Below are positions 17,803 through 26,239 of a stretch of DNA of 64,000 nt, in pieces. The position numbers and the translations under genes are program-made. The DNA comes from Flavobacterium tyrosinilyticum. GTDB lineage: Bacteria > Bacteroidota > Bacteroidia > Flavobacteriales > Flavobacteriaceae. How positions within the stretch are numbered: position 1 is the first letter of the stretch; the number at the start of each line of letters is the position of its first letter. The stretch spans positions 744,001 through 808,000 of the forward strand of contig NZ_JAMOKG010000003.1 of assembly GCF_023656565.1 (NCBI RefSeq), read 5' to 3'. The notes beneath the pieces were generated by a model. The model was not told the DNA's origin, ran no database searches, and was given only the letters and a program-made list of their open reading frames with translations.

Positions 17803-18321
17803 TTATTTTTTCCAATTACTTACAAACAAGTCATAAAGAGCTTTTTCATTCATATCAATTTCTGAAGCCGAGTACATTATCTTCAATTTCGAATTTTGTT
17901 CATCAAAAGCCAGTTTCCAAAGAAACTTAGAAGCGCGGCCGTCATACTTGGTTACATTCTCAATTGTAACGGCAACCAAAGTATCACCTCCCACTTTATT
18001 CAATTGCAAATCGGTAACATCTTGCCACTCTATTCTTCCAAAAGCTTTGGCCACTGGAGTGGTTCTTCCAGAAAAACCATTTGAATCTATTTGAATTAAG
18101 GGAGACTTATCTTTTATGCTCGCAAGAATTTTAAATATTAAAACAAGCATTATTAAAAGAATCGCACCAGAAGCAATGGAAAGTTTTACTTTAAATACTC
18201 CGTCAAAAGTTCCTATACCATATAAAAGCATAATTGCTATTAAAACACTGATTGCGCTAGCATAGAAAAGTAAGTTTCTGGTTTTCTTAGCGTTTCGGTA
18301 TAATTTTATTTCTTCATTCAT
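17803..18321 (-). CDS. STM3941-like membrane protein of unknown function
   Basis: Protein of 172 residues. Two transmembrane helices at about residues 17-35 and 45-67 are followed by a ~100-residue beta-rich cytoplasmic domain with a PH-like look (IQIDSNGFSGRTTPVAKAFG, then IEWQDVTDLQL). This is the layout of the STM3941 family, whose role is unknown. It is on the same strand as pldA, 75 bases upstream. No regulatory site was seen. Confidence 0.65.
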   Translation of the reverse strand: MNEEIKLYRNAKKTRNLLFYASAISVLIAIMLLYGIGTFDGVFKVKLSIASGAILLIMLVLIFKILASIKDKSPLIQIDSNGFSGRTTPVAKAFGRIEWQDVTDLQLNKVGGDTLVAVTIENVTKYDGRASKFLWKLAFDEQNSKLKIMYSASEIDMNEKALYDLFVSNWKK

Positions 18322-18607
18322 GGGGCGTAGTAAAAATTTTTCGTTTGTTAGACTTAAAAAAGAACTAGCAATTTACTACAAAATAATCTAAGAACATAAG
18401 AAACTCCAGTAAACATTGGGTTTATCAAAGTGACAAAAACAATTTCAAAAAACACATTTAAAGCAACTAAGCTTGCAAAACATTATAAATCAATTTTCTA
18501 GCCGACTGGGAATTGTATAACTTCTATCCGAAATTAAATACTTTCAAACGCGATCTCCATTTGTACCTTTATTATAAAATTAAATATTCATAATAAAAAT
18601 AAAGGTT

Positions 18608-18778
18608 ATGGCAGAAATTAAAATTGAGAAAAAGAAGCCAATTTGGCCGTGGATTGTAGCAGTCCTATTAATCTCAGCACTTGTATATTATGTCTTTTTG
18701 AGAGATGATCAAGTGCGAAATGAAAACAAAATGGAAATCGAAAACAATTCTAGTGTAGACAGCACAGCTAATTATTAA
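18608..18778 (+). CDS. Small single-span membrane protein (56 aa)
   Basis: Open frame of 56 codons, MAEIKIEKKKPIWPWIVAVL then a hydrophobic stretch to VYYVFL and an acidic/polar tail. It has one transmembrane helix (about residues 13-30) with a basic N-terminus, so the tail is probably periplasmic. It stops 6 bases before a PRC-barrel gene and is probably cotranscribed. Small proteins of this kind often accompany stress-related PRC-barrel proteins in Bacteroidetes, which is an inference here. Confidence 0.65.
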   Translation: MAEIKIEKKKPIWPWIVAVLLISALVYYVFLRDDQVRNENKMEIENNSSVDSTANY

Positions 18779-18784
18779 GAAACT

Positions 18785-19297
18785 ATGGAAAATAAAGATA
18801 GAAATTTATACAGATTAGATGAACTTTCTGATTATAAAGTTGCCTCAAACTATTCGGATGTAAGAGGTTGGAAAATTGTAGACGGAGACAACCGCACAAT
18901 AGGAAAAATTGATAATCTTTGGGTTAATAAAGATATGCAACGAGTTGTTTATCTTGATGTTAATCTTGATAAAGGATTAATAGAAGACAGTCGTAATGAA
19001 GTGCATGATGCAATTGCGAATGAAAACGGAAAGGAATTTATATACAAAGATGGAGACAGCCATATTATTATACCAATTGGTTCTGTAAGCATAAATAAAG
19101 ACACTAAAATTGTCATGGCAAACAATATTGGATATGATACATTTAGAAAAACAAGCAGATATAACTGGCAAAATGATTTTGATAGGGAGTACGAAAGAAG
19201 AGTATTGAATTCTTATTATCCAACTGAAGAATCGCGCCTTGCTTCTGAAAGTAATGACGATACTTTTTACAAACGTAAAGAATTTGACAATTATTGA
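18785..19297 (+). CDS. PRC-barrel domain protein
   Basis: Protein of 170 residues. Residues 8-110 form a PRC-barrel: LYRLDELSDYKVASNYSDVRG, then the IVDGDNRTIGKIDNLWV turn and VVYLDVNLD strand. The C-terminal 60 residues are charged and carry repeated Arg/Tyr (RYNWQNDFDREYERRVLNSY). It is cytoplasmic. PRC barrels occur in RimM, photosynthetic reaction centres and stress-induced bacterial proteins, and this one resembles the last group. It follows a 56-residue membrane protein at 6 bases and ends at a bidirectional terminator. Confidence 0.88.
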   Translation: MENKDRNLYRLDELSDYKVASNYSDVRGWKIVDGDNRTIGKIDNLWVNKDMQRVVYLDVNLDKGLIEDSRNEVHDAIANENGKEFIYKDGDSHIIIPIGSVSINKDTKIVMANNIGYDTFRKTSRYNWQNDFDREYERRVLNSYYPTEESRLASESNDDTFYKRKEFDNY

Positions 19298-19338
19298 TAA
19301 ACAGTAATTTGCATTAAAAACAAATCTTATAAACGAAA

Positions 19339-19372
19339 AAAGACCAAGCATTCTTGAATGTTTGGTCTTTAT
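19339..19372. terminator. Bidirectional intrinsic terminator
   Basis: AAAAGACCAAGCATTC pairs with GAATGTTTGGTCTTT around a short loop, with A-rich and T-rich flanks. It separates the convergent PRC-barrel and P-loop genes. Confidence 0.85.
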
Positions 19373-19377
19373 TTATT

Positions 19378-19899
19378 TTATCTCTTTAACTCTTCTATTT
19401 TATTTTGAATTTGATTTAATCTTTCAGATAAATTTCCTTTCACTTTAATTACTTCTATATCAAAATCATCAATTAATTCGCCAAGAAGATCATTTACCTC
19501 ATATCTCAGTTCAGGCAAATTGGAGTCTGAACAAGAAATTCTATCAGGTTCTTCAATAGGAACCCATACAAAAACGTCAATTTCTTTAATTGCATTTTGA
19601 ATTTTAGTAAATACTGATGAAAAATTTAGTGTATTATCAACAGCAAGAGCATAAGCTAAAAGATCAATTGGACAGCGGTCAAAAATAGCATTTCTATTAC
19701 TTCTTACAATTTGCTTTAAAGAATGCTCTAGCTGTATCTTATAATCATCGCCGGTAGGCATTTCAGAAAAAGCAAAACCCATTTCCTGTAGTTCAAAATA
19801 AGGCTCTGGATAAAACTCATATTCAGGAAAAGATTCATGTAGTTTTTCTGCCAATGTTGTTTTACCAACCAAATGAGCTCCTAGTATTGCTATTCTCAT
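19378..19899 (-). CDS. P-loop NTPase (nucleoside kinase-like AAA protein)
   Basis: Protein of 173 residues. The Walker A loop is GAHLVGKTT at residues 7-15 right after the first strand, with a DR-containing segment IFDRCPIDLLAYA near residue 87, as in thymidylate kinase/NadR-like enzymes. It lacks a lid with obvious substrate motifs, so the phosphoryl acceptor is unknown. The frame extends 9 codons upstream (MLMIKKNND), but the ATG at 19899 (MRIAILGAH) puts the P-loop at the usual distance and was chosen. It is upstream of nothing on its strand except a tRNA cluster terminator. Confidence 0.75.
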   Translation of the reverse strand: MRIAILGAHLVGKTTLAEKLHESFPEYEFYPEPYFELQEMGFAFSEMPTGDDYKIQLEHSLKQIVRSNRNAIFDRCPIDLLAYALAVDNTLNFSSVFTKIQNAIKEIDVFVWVPIEEPDRISCSDSNLPELRYEVNDLLGELIDDFDIEVIKVKGNLSERLNQIQNKIEELKR

Positions 19900-19949
19900 A
19901 TCATTGTTTTTTTTTATCATCAACAACTAAAAATAAATAAAATAGGATT

Positions 19950-19980
19950 AAAAACAAAAAAACCACTCGATTTGAGTGGC
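19950..19980 (-). terminator. Terminator after tRNA-Arg (1)
   Basis: 6-bp stem CCACTC/GAGTGG (19963-19968 with 19974-19979). On the minus strand it is followed by a T run. It lies directly 3' of the tRNA. Confidence 0.75.
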
Positions 19981-19985
19981 TTCTG

Positions 19986-20059
19986 TGATCCCAGAAGGAT
20001 TCGAACCTTCGACCTACGCATTAGAAGTGCGTTGCTCTATCCAGCTGAGCTATGGAACC
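19986..20059 (-). tRNA. tRNA-Arg (anticodon TCT), copy 1
   Basis: A 74-base cloverleaf on the minus strand starting GGTTCCATAGCTCAGCTGG. The anticodon arm is ACGCA-CTTCTAA-TGCGT, so the anticodon TCT reads AGA/AGG. The T arm GGTTCGAATCC is canonical. No CCA is encoded. Confidence 0.95.
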
Positions 20060-20107
20060 ATTATTTTAAAATTTCTAAGAATAGAAATCAAAACTATCTA
20101 CATAAAA

Positions 20108-20137
20108 CAAAAAAGCTACTCGATTGAGTAGCTTTTT
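20108..20137 (-). terminator. Hairpin between the two tRNA-Arg genes
   Basis: An 11-bp perfect stem (AAAAGCTACTC at 20111-20121 with GAGTAGCTTTT at 20126-20136) and loop GATT, with a T run on the minus strand. It gives the second tRNA-Arg its own 3' terminator. Confidence 0.8.
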
Positions 20138-20138
20138 G

Positions 20139-20212
<74 letters not shown>

Positions 20213-20228
20213 ATTATTTCAATTGTAG

Positions 20229-20303
20229 TCGGGGTGGCAGGATTCGAACCTGCGGCCTCCTGCTCCCAAAGCAGGCGCGATAACCGGGCTACGCTACACC
20301 CCG
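20229..20303 (-). tRNA. tRNA-Pro (anticodon TGG)
   Basis: A 75-base cloverleaf starting CGGGGTGTAGCGTAGCCCGG. The anticodon arm CCTGC-TTTGGGA-GCAGG gives TGG, with a normal T arm and acceptor CGGGGTG/CACCCCG. Confidence 0.95.
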
Positions 20304-20317
20304 AGGCAAAATTTAAG

Positions 20318-20401
20318 CGGAGAGACAGGGACTCGAACCCTGGCGACGGTTACCCGTCGACAGATTAGCAATCTGCTCCATTACCGCTCTGGCACCTCTC
20401 C
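20318..20401 (-). tRNA. tRNA-Ser (anticodon GCT)
   Basis: An 84-base class II tRNA starting GGAGAGGTGCCAGAGCGG. The anticodon loop TTGCTAA gives GCT. The long variable arm CGACGGGTAACCGTCG is a clear stem-loop. It is the promoter-proximal gene of the cluster. Confidence 0.95.
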
Positions 20402-20584
20402 TTGCTAGTGGAATTGCTTCCGTTTTGCGAGTGCAAATGTATAACAACATTCCTTTTCTCACAAGCTTTTTTTTGAGTTTTTTTAGTTTTTTTTCATCTT
20501 TTTTCAAAACCACTTAACAATCAAACAAATAGAATTAACAAAAATTTGACCTTAAATTTAAAATCAACCCTATTCAATACAAAA

Positions 20585-20615
20585 TTTGAATTTATTCAAA
20601 TAAACATTAAATTTG
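20585..20615 (+). promoter_or_regulatory. Bacteroidetes-type promoter of the thiolase gene
   Basis: TTTG at 20585-20588, then 19 bases, then TAAATTTG at 20608-20615. This matches the Bacteroidetes sigma-ABfr consensus TTTG-N19-TAnnTTTG exactly. Transcription should start near 20622, 19 bases before the ATG. Confidence 0.75.
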
Positions 20616-20640
20616 CTTACTAACTATTATTAAACAGAAA

Positions 20641-21819
20641 ATGAACAAAAGAGTTGTTATCGTTTCTGCCGTTAGAACACCTATCGGAAGTTTCATGGGC
20701 GGGTTATCTAGTGTACCTGCACCAAAATTAGGAGCTGCTGCCATAAAAGGAGCGCTTTCAAAAATTAATCTTGACCCAAAATTAGTCGATGAAGTTTTCA
20801 TGGGGAATGTAATTCAGGCGGGAGTTGGACAAGCACCAGCGCGCCAGGCTACATTGTTTGCCGGATTATCAGAAGAAGTTGCTGCTACAACAGTAAACAA
20901 AGTATGTGCCTCTGGAATGAAAGCTGTAATGTTTGCTGCGCAAGCAATTGCATGCGGTGACGCTGAAATTGTAGTTGCGGGCGGAATGGAAAGCATGAGC
21001 TTGATTCCTCACTACGTTCAAATGCGTGCCGGAAACAAATTTGGTCCTGCAACTATGTTGGACGGAATGCAGAAAGATGGTTTAACAGATGCTTACGACA
21101 ACAACGCAATGGGAGTTTGTGCTGATTTATGTGCATCTGAATACAAAATTAGCCGTGAAGAACAAGATGCATTTGCCATTCAATCATACGAAAGAAGTGC
21201 AAAAGCTTGGGACGCTGGAAAATTCGACAATGAAGTTGTTCCTGTTGAAGTACCGCAAAGACGTGGCGAACCTGTTATATTTTCAAAAGATGAAGAATAT
21301 ACTAACGTGAAATTAGATAAAATTCCATCTTTAGCACCAGTTTTCACTAAAGACGGAACTGTAACTGCTGCAAACGCTTCAACAATTAATGACGGAGCTG
21401 CTGCTTTGGTTTTAATGTCTGAAGAAAAAGCAAACGCATTAGGATTAAAACCTCTAGCTTACATAAAAGGCTATGCAGATGCTGCACAAGAACCAAAATG
21501 GTTTACAACAAGTCCAGCAAAAGCATTACCAAAAGCTTTAGACAAAGCAGGAATTTCAATCTCAGATGTTGATTATTTCGAGTTTAACGAAGCTTTCTCT
21601 GTTGTTGGATTAGCCAATGCAAAAATATTAAACCTTGATAACGATAAAGTAAACGTAAACGGTGGAGCTGTTTCATTAGGGCATCCTCTTGGAGCTTCTG
21701 GAGCACGTATAATCGTAACTTTACTGAATGTTTTAGAACAAAACAATGCAAAAACCGGAGCAGCTGCAATTTGCAACGGCGGCGGTGGCGCATCGGCAAT
21801 TGTTATCGAAAGAGCTTAA
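20641..21819 (+). CDS. Acetyl-CoA C-acyltransferase (thiolase)
   Basis: Thiolase-superfamily enzyme of 392 residues that condenses or cleaves acyl-CoA/acetyl-CoA. The nucleophile Cys89 lies in NKVCASGMKA. The catalytic His348 and Cys378 lie in GHPLGASGAR and CNGGGGASAI, the last being typical of biosynthetic/AtoB thiolases. Length and spacing are normal. It stands alone with a consensus promoter and a terminator, so the sequence does not say whether it serves beta-oxidation or acetoacetyl-CoA synthesis. The MESMSLIPHY stretch resembles AtoB-type enzymes. Confidence 0.95.
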   Translation: MNKRVVIVSAVRTPIGSFMGGLSSVPAPKLGAAAIKGALSKINLDPKLVDEVFMGNVIQAGVGQAPARQATLFAGLSEEVAATTVNKVCASGMKAVMFAAQAIACGDAEIVVAGGMESMSLIPHYVQMRAGNKFGPATMLDGMQKDGLTDAYDNNAMGVCADLCASEYKISREEQDAFAIQSYERSAKAWDAGKFDNEVVPVEVPQRRGEPVIFSKDEEYTNVKLDKIPSLAPVFTKDGTVTAANASTINDGAAALVLMSEEKANALGLKPLAYIKGYADAAQEPKWFTTSPAKALPKALDKAGISISDVDYFEFNEAFSVVGLANAKILNLDNDKVNVNGGAVSLGHPLGASGARIIVTLLNVLEQNNAKTGAAAICNGGGGASAIVIERA

Positions 21820-21831
21820 AACAATATCACA

Positions 21832-21864
21832 AAAAATCAGGAGTAAATACAACTCCTGATTTTT
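21832..21864 (+). terminator. Terminator of the thiolase gene
   Basis: A 13-bp perfect stem (AAAAATCAGGAGT with ACTCCTGATTTTT) and a 7-base loop, followed by T-rich DNA. It ends 20 bases before the next ATG. Confidence 0.88.
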
Positions 21865-21884
21865 CAACTTATAAATTTCCTTAA

Positions 21885-22646
21885 ATGTTTGGAATTTGCA
21901 ATTTAGCCATAGTACCCGTTCGAGCTGAAGCCAGCGACAGAAGTGAAATTGTCACACAACTTTTGTTTGGCGAGCATATCGAAATTTTAGAACGCAAAAA
22001 TCAATGGGCACGAATTAAGATTCAGTTTGATGATTATGAAGGCTGGGTAGATTCTAAGCAATATCAGGAAATTACCAAAGAGCAATTTGATCTTTTGAGC
22101 AAAGAGTCGATTATTTTAAATGCAGATTTAATTGATTATATCACTGCACCAAATAATCTATTGCTTCCAATTCCGCTTGGAGCTTCATTATCTTTTTTAA
22201 ACAACAGCGAAATCAATATTTCAAACTTCGATTTCGAAGGAACCAAAACCAGCGGCATCAAACCTAAAAGCGCTTTAATAAAAACGGCTTTTATGTATTT
22301 GAATGCTCCCTATTTATGGGGAGGAAAAACCCCTTTTGGTATTGATTGTTCTGGTTTTACTCAAATGGTTTATAAATTGAACGGCTATAAAATTCATCGT
22401 GACGCTTCTCAACAAGCGCTTGAAGGAGATCCTTTAAGCTTTATTGAAGAATGCGAACCAGGCGATTTGGCTTTCTTTGATAATGACGAAGGAAACATTA
22501 CCCATGTCGGAATCATTATGGACAACAATTACATCATTCACGCAAGTGGAAAAGTTCGTATTGACCGTTTGGACCATACTGGAATCTACAATCCAGAATT
22601 AAACAAACACACCCATAAACTACGCGTAATCAAAAAGATTATCTAA
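21885..22646 (+). CDS. C40-family (NlpC/P60) cell-wall hydrolase with SH3 domain
   Basis: Protein of 253 residues. Residues 1-75 are a bacterial SH3-like domain (VPVRAEASDRSEIVTQLLFG). The C-terminal ~120 residues are the NlpC/P60 peptidase. The catalytic Cys is in IDCSGFTQMVY, the His in ITHVGIIMDNN, and the third polar residue in YIIHASGKVRID. Family members cut the D-Glu-(gamma)-diaminopimelate bond of peptidoglycan stems. No signal peptide is evident, as in cytoplasmic YkfC-like recycling enzymes. The downstream SMI1/KNR4-like gene starts 16 bases later. Confidence 0.92.
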   Translation: MFGICNLAIVPVRAEASDRSEIVTQLLFGEHIEILERKNQWARIKIQFDDYEGWVDSKQYQEITKEQFDLLSKESIILNADLIDYITAPNNLLLPIPLGASLSFLNNSEINISNFDFEGTKTSGIKPKSALIKTAFMYLNAPYLWGGKTPFGIDCSGFTQMVYKLNGYKIHRDASQQALEGDPLSFIEECEPGDLAFFDNDEGNITHVGIIMDNNYIIHASGKVRIDRLDHTGIYNPELNKHTHKLRVIKKII

Positions 22647-22662
22647 CCCTCAAAAAAGCAAA

Positions 22663-23715
22663 ATGACAAAACTTGAATTATCCAAAACAGGCTTTCAGAT
22701 TAATAACCTAAACATCGAATTCCCAATTGATATCTCAGTTTTAAAACAAGCTTTAGGAGATTACAGATACTTAAAAAAACAATACAATCATATCTATACT
22801 TGGGATGAGCTTGGTATTATGGCGTTTTCTAAAGAAGGAAACAAAGTCGAAAGTTTGGCCGTTGAGTTTGAGGTTAGAGAATATGATTATTGCGCAAAAA
22901 GCATCTTTGCAGGAGAGTTTATTTTTGACGGACAAGAATTATTTCAATACTACGAAGACAACAAAAATCAGCTTGTAAAGCTTTTTAAAGGAGACCGAAG
23001 TGGAGCTTTTATCCTTAACGGAATAAGTGTTTGGTTTGATAAAGAAGATGGCAAAATTACGTCTCTGAGCATTTCCGCTTCCGAAGAAAAAGAAAAGAAA
23101 ATCACTGCAGCTATTGACCCCGAATTCAAATTATTTGAACCCTTATGGCAGGAATGGATTTCGGAAATCAATAAAATTGTTTCAACAAACAACGATTATT
23201 ACAATCTTACAGAAGGAATTTCTGAAGAAGATATTCAAGAACATGTGGAGCTTGAAGATAATATTACTATACCGCCAGCTCTTGTAAATTTTTATAAAGT
23301 TAAAAATGTAGATTATGACCCAGTAACGGCTGTTTTTCAGTTTGGAGTAAACAATTGGAGCTATGATTTAATTCCGTTTGAAGATATTGCCGAAGAATGG
23401 AATTCCATTCAAGATTTGCAATTTGACGAAGAAGATTTACCAGAACAAGAAATAGATTTCGAAAAAATACAAACCAATAACTACGCTAACCCAAAATGGA
23501 TTCCGTTTGCTACAGGAAGAAATGGCGATTATTTGCTTTACGATACAGATCCGGCTTCAAAAGGAAAATTTGGACAGATTATAGAACTCCAAAATGAATC
23601 TTGGGACAGAAACATCGTAGCTGATTCTTTAGAAGAACTAGTTCAAAATGAAATCCGCAATCTAAGAGCAGGTAAAACGGAGCATTTTGATTTTATTATT
23701 GGAAAAGAAGATTAA
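22663..23715 (+). CDS. SMI1/KNR4-like protein with extra N-terminal domain
   Basis: Cytoplasmic acidic protein of 350 residues in two parts. Residues 1-170 have an unnamed domain (GFQINNLNIEFPIDISVLKQ). Residues ~195-345 have the SUKH/SMI1-KNR4 pattern: IPPALVNFYKVKN, then WIPFATGRNGDYLLYDTDP. SUKH proteins often act as immunity proteins to polymorphic toxins, though many standalone copies have unknown roles. No toxin gene is next to it. It may share a transcript with the C40 peptidase. Function remains unknown. Confidence 0.75.
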   Translation: MTKLELSKTGFQINNLNIEFPIDISVLKQALGDYRYLKKQYNHIYTWDELGIMAFSKEGNKVESLAVEFEVREYDYCAKSIFAGEFIFDGQELFQYYEDNKNQLVKLFKGDRSGAFILNGISVWFDKEDGKITSLSISASEEKEKKITAAIDPEFKLFEPLWQEWISEINKIVSTNNDYYNLTEGISEEDIQEHVELEDNITIPPALVNFYKVKNVDYDPVTAVFQFGVNNWSYDLIPFEDIAEEWNSIQDLQFDEEDLPEQEIDFEKIQTNNYANPKWIPFATGRNGDYLLYDTDPASKGKFGQIIELQNESWDRNIVADSLEELVQNEIRNLRAGKTEHFDFIIGKED

Positions 23716-23719
23716 AGCA

Positions 23720-23905
23720 TTAAAGCACGCGGATAAAACAGATTCGCTTTGCGAAAACGCGGATTTTACACGGATTTTTTTTCTCGCAGATTAAGCAGAT
23801 TTATTTTAAAAATCCATTTAAAATCTGTCCGAAACAAAAAAAATCTTTTTAATCACTTTAATCTGTGGCAAAAAAAATTAGTGCAAATTGGTGAATTCGT
23901 GGCGA
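23720..23905. repeat. Degenerate mosaic of intergenic repeats
   Basis: Non-coding stretch built of pieces seen elsewhere in the window. TTTAATCTGTGGCAAAAAA also occurs near 29236. GTGAATTCGTGGCGAA also ends the palindromes at 27165-27235 and 35658-35739. CTCGCAGATTAA also occurs near 27972. It looks like decayed or nested repeat copies. No gene is visible. Confidence 0.55.
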
Positions 23906-23912
23906 ACAAAAA

Positions 23913-24758
23913 TTAAGCACTCAATCGAATCGTTTTTCTAAACTCAGACGGACTATATCCTTTTTGTTTTCTGAAAAACTTATTAAAATGGCTTTCATCC
24001 GTAAAACCAAACTCATAAGCAATTTCGTTAATACGCTTATCGCTAAATTGCAAGCGATGTTCAATCAATTTCGTTTTGTAATTACTAATATATTGCTGCA
24101 TCGTTTCACTGGCATGTTTTTTAAAGTAACGACCTAAATACGTATTCGAAATCCCAAAATAATCGCTGATAGATTCCGCTTTAATCTTTTCTGGATAGTA
24201 AATATTGTTCTGAATATATTGCAGAATATCCATTGCTTTAGCTTCCGTGTTTATTGTCACTTGCTCAGGTAAATATTTCGCAATATTTCTCGCTACAATA
24301 ATAATCAGTGTATTCACCAATTGCTGAATCAATTCTTGATTGTAAACATCTTTATCCTGATGCTCACGGCAAATGGCTTCAATCATAACCTTTACCAGAC
24401 ATTTGTCAGGATCATTTTTAAGAATACAGCCTGGCTGATGATTAGCGTTTTGAAGAATATATTCTAATCGTTGAATATTTTCATTCTGCAGACTAGAATT
24501 TTTCAAATAAATATCATTAAACCTCAAAAAGAAAAATTTCGTTTCGGTTTCAATTGTAAAATTATGACAATCCTCGGGCGTCAATAAAAACAAATGTCCT
24601 GGATCATACTCAAAAATATTCTTATTAATACACTGTCTTCCTGTTCCTTCCAAAATGTAAACCAGTTCGAAAAAATTATGACGATCTCCTACATCTGGAT
24701 ATTCATTCAGCGTTTCAAAAGAAACCGTAAAAGGTTCATATAAGTTTTCTTTTTTCAT
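23913..24758 (-). CDS. AraC-family transcriptional regulator
   Basis: Regulator of 281 residues. The N-terminal ~150 residues are an AraC-type cupin sensor (FFELVYILEGTGRQCINKN). The C-terminal ~100 residues hold two helix-turn-helix units, the second being RINEIAYEFGFTDESHFNKF before the family signature RKQKGYSPSEFRK. The frame extends eight codons upstream to an ATG at 24782, but MKKENLYEPFTVSF at 24758 is a more natural start. It is divergent from an aldo/keto reductase gene 116 bases away and likely controls it. Confidence 0.9.
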   Translation of the reverse strand: MKKENLYEPFTVSFETLNEYPDVGDRHNFFELVYILEGTGRQCINKNIFEYDPGHLFLLTPEDCHNFTIETETKFFFLRFNDIYLKNSSLQNENIQRLEYILQNANHQPGCILKNDPDKCLVKVMIEAICREHQDKDVYNQELIQQLVNTLIIIVARNIAKYLPEQVTINTEAKAMDILQYIQNNIYYPEKIKAESISDYFGISNTYLGRYFKKHASETMQQYISNYKTKLIEHRLQFSDKRINEIAYEFGFTDESHFNKFFRKQKGYSPSEFRKTIRLSA

Positions 24759-24874
24759 AATTCCATTTATTTGAAGATGCAAATATACCTAAAAAAGACA
24801 AATATATACCAAATAAGAATCATAAAAACAGTATAATTTTGCCTAATCAATTTTAAACACAAAAAATCACAATC

Positions 24875-25861
24875 ATGGAATATAGAAAATTAGGCAGCTC
24901 AGAACTTGAATTATCAGCTATTACTTATGGTGCATTTGCTATTGGCGGAACCATGTGGGGCGGAACAGAAAAGAAAGATTCAATTGATTCTATTCACGCT
25001 TCAATCGATAATGGCGTAACCACAATCGACACCGCTCCTTTTTACGGATTTGGTTTAAGCGAAGAAATGATAGGTGAAGCTATAAAACCTTATGATCGTT
25101 CTAAAGTTCAGTTGCTTACAAAATTCGGTTTGGTTTGGGACGGAAGCAACAATGGAAAAGGTGATTTCTTTTTTGACGCAGACGATAATGGAAAAAAAGT
25201 TCCAATTTACAAATATTCATCAAAAGCAAACGTAATTAAAGAAGTTGAAGAAAGCTTAAAACGCCTTCAAACCGATTATATTGACTTATTGCAAATTCAC
25301 TGGCCAGATTCAACAACACCAATTTCTGAAACAATGGAAGCCGCAGAAAGCTTAATCCAGCAAGGAAAAATCAGAGCTTTTGGAGTAAGCAATTACAATG
25401 TTGCACAAATTCAGGAAGCACAAAAAACGATTCAAGTCGCTTCAAATCAAGTCGCTTACAGCATGCTGAACCGTAAAATTGAAGAAGAATTAATTCCTTT
25501 TACAGTTGCAGAAAACATCGGAATCATTGCTTACAGTCCAATGGAAAGAGGTTTATTGACTGGGAAATATTTCACAGACAGCAAATTAAAAGAAAATGAC
25601 CATAGAAACGGTTATTTCAATCAGTTTGATCTTCAAAAAGTAAAAACTTTAGTTGAAGAATTAACTTCTTTAGCACATGCAAAAGAAGCAAGCTTATCGC
25701 AATTAGTTTTACGCTGGACATCTTTACAAAAAGGAATTGCAATTGTTTTAGCAGGAGCAAGAAACGCAGAACAAGCTATTTCAAATGCCAAAACAATGAA
25801 TTTCGATCTATCAGCTTCAGAATTGGAATTTATCAATCAGGCAATTGCTAAAATAAAATAA
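24875..25861 (+). CDS. Aldo/keto reductase
   Basis: NAD(P)H-dependent oxidoreductase of 328 residues with a TIM-barrel fold. The catalytic tetrad is present: Asp in TIDTAPFYG with its Tyr, the Lys in LLTKFGLV and the His in LLQIHWPD. The C-terminal IAIVLAGARNAEQAISNA segment binds cofactor phosphate. It is of the YhdN/voltage-gated-channel-beta-like subgroup. Substrates are probably small aldehydes, which is an inference. It is divergent from an AraC regulator, and a promoter -7 element TAATTTTG is seen at 24834-24841. Confidence 0.92.
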   Translation: MEYRKLGSSELELSAITYGAFAIGGTMWGGTEKKDSIDSIHASIDNGVTTIDTAPFYGFGLSEEMIGEAIKPYDRSKVQLLTKFGLVWDGSNNGKGDFFFDADDNGKKVPIYKYSSKANVIKEVEESLKRLQTDYIDLLQIHWPDSTTPISETMEAAESLIQQGKIRAFGVSNYNVAQIQEAQKTIQVASNQVAYSMLNRKIEEELIPFTVAENIGIIAYSPMERGLLTGKYFTDSKLKENDHRNGYFNQFDLQKVKTLVEELTSLAHAKEASLSQLVLRWTSLQKGIAIVLAGARNAEQAISNAKTMNFDLSASELEFINQAIAKIK

Positions 25862-25868
25862 TTCTCTT

Positions 25869-26125
25869 TTTAAACACATAGAAACATAGTTTTGCTTTGT
25901 CAATAAAGGCGTTTCACTTACATACACACACATAGTCAACGTAATTTGTCATTTCGAGGAACGAGAAATCACACTAGAAACTCCGCAAACTAAGTCGCCA
26001 ATCTTTGGCGAGTAACGAGTGTGATTTCTCGTTCCTCGAAATGACAAACTTTACTATGTGTTAGAAAATAGATTCTTTCAATAGTCTTGCTCAGAAAGAA
26101 AAACCTATGTTTCTATGTGTTTAAA
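25869..26125. repeat. Long palindromic repeat A, interrupted copy
   Basis: Outer 21-bp inverted arms are perfect (25869-25889 and 26105-26125, containing AAACACATAGAAACATAG). The interior GGCGTTTCACTT...CACATAG and TATGTGTTAGAAA blocks also occur in the uninterrupted copy at 34981-35130. In this copy an insert of about 118 bases (25936-26053) splits CACATAG from CTATGTG. Confidence 0.85.
25945..26048. repeat. ~100-bp palindromic intergenic element, copy 2 (nested)
   Basis: Perfect 31-bp inverted arms (25945-25975 and 26018-26048) beginning TTTGTCATTTCGAGGAACGA. It is the same family as copies at 7669 and 30726, and it sits inside repeat A. Confidence 0.88.
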
Positions 26126-26159
26126 AAAATCTCAAAATTAAATAATTAGAATTTGTGCG

Positions 26160-26239
26160 TGCCCCTCCGGGTCGGGCTTTCGGCTATATTTTTTGCTCCA
26201 TTTCATTACGCAAAAAGATACCGCCTCTATCCCTCACGC
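26160..26239. repeat. GC-rich intergenic block of probable repeat origin
   Basis: TGCCCCTCCGGGTCGGGCTT and the following CCGCCTCTATCCCTCACGCA differ sharply in base composition from the neighbours. From memory, similar blocks occur between genes in other flavobacterial genomes. No frame or RNA structure can be assigned. Confidence 0.5.
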
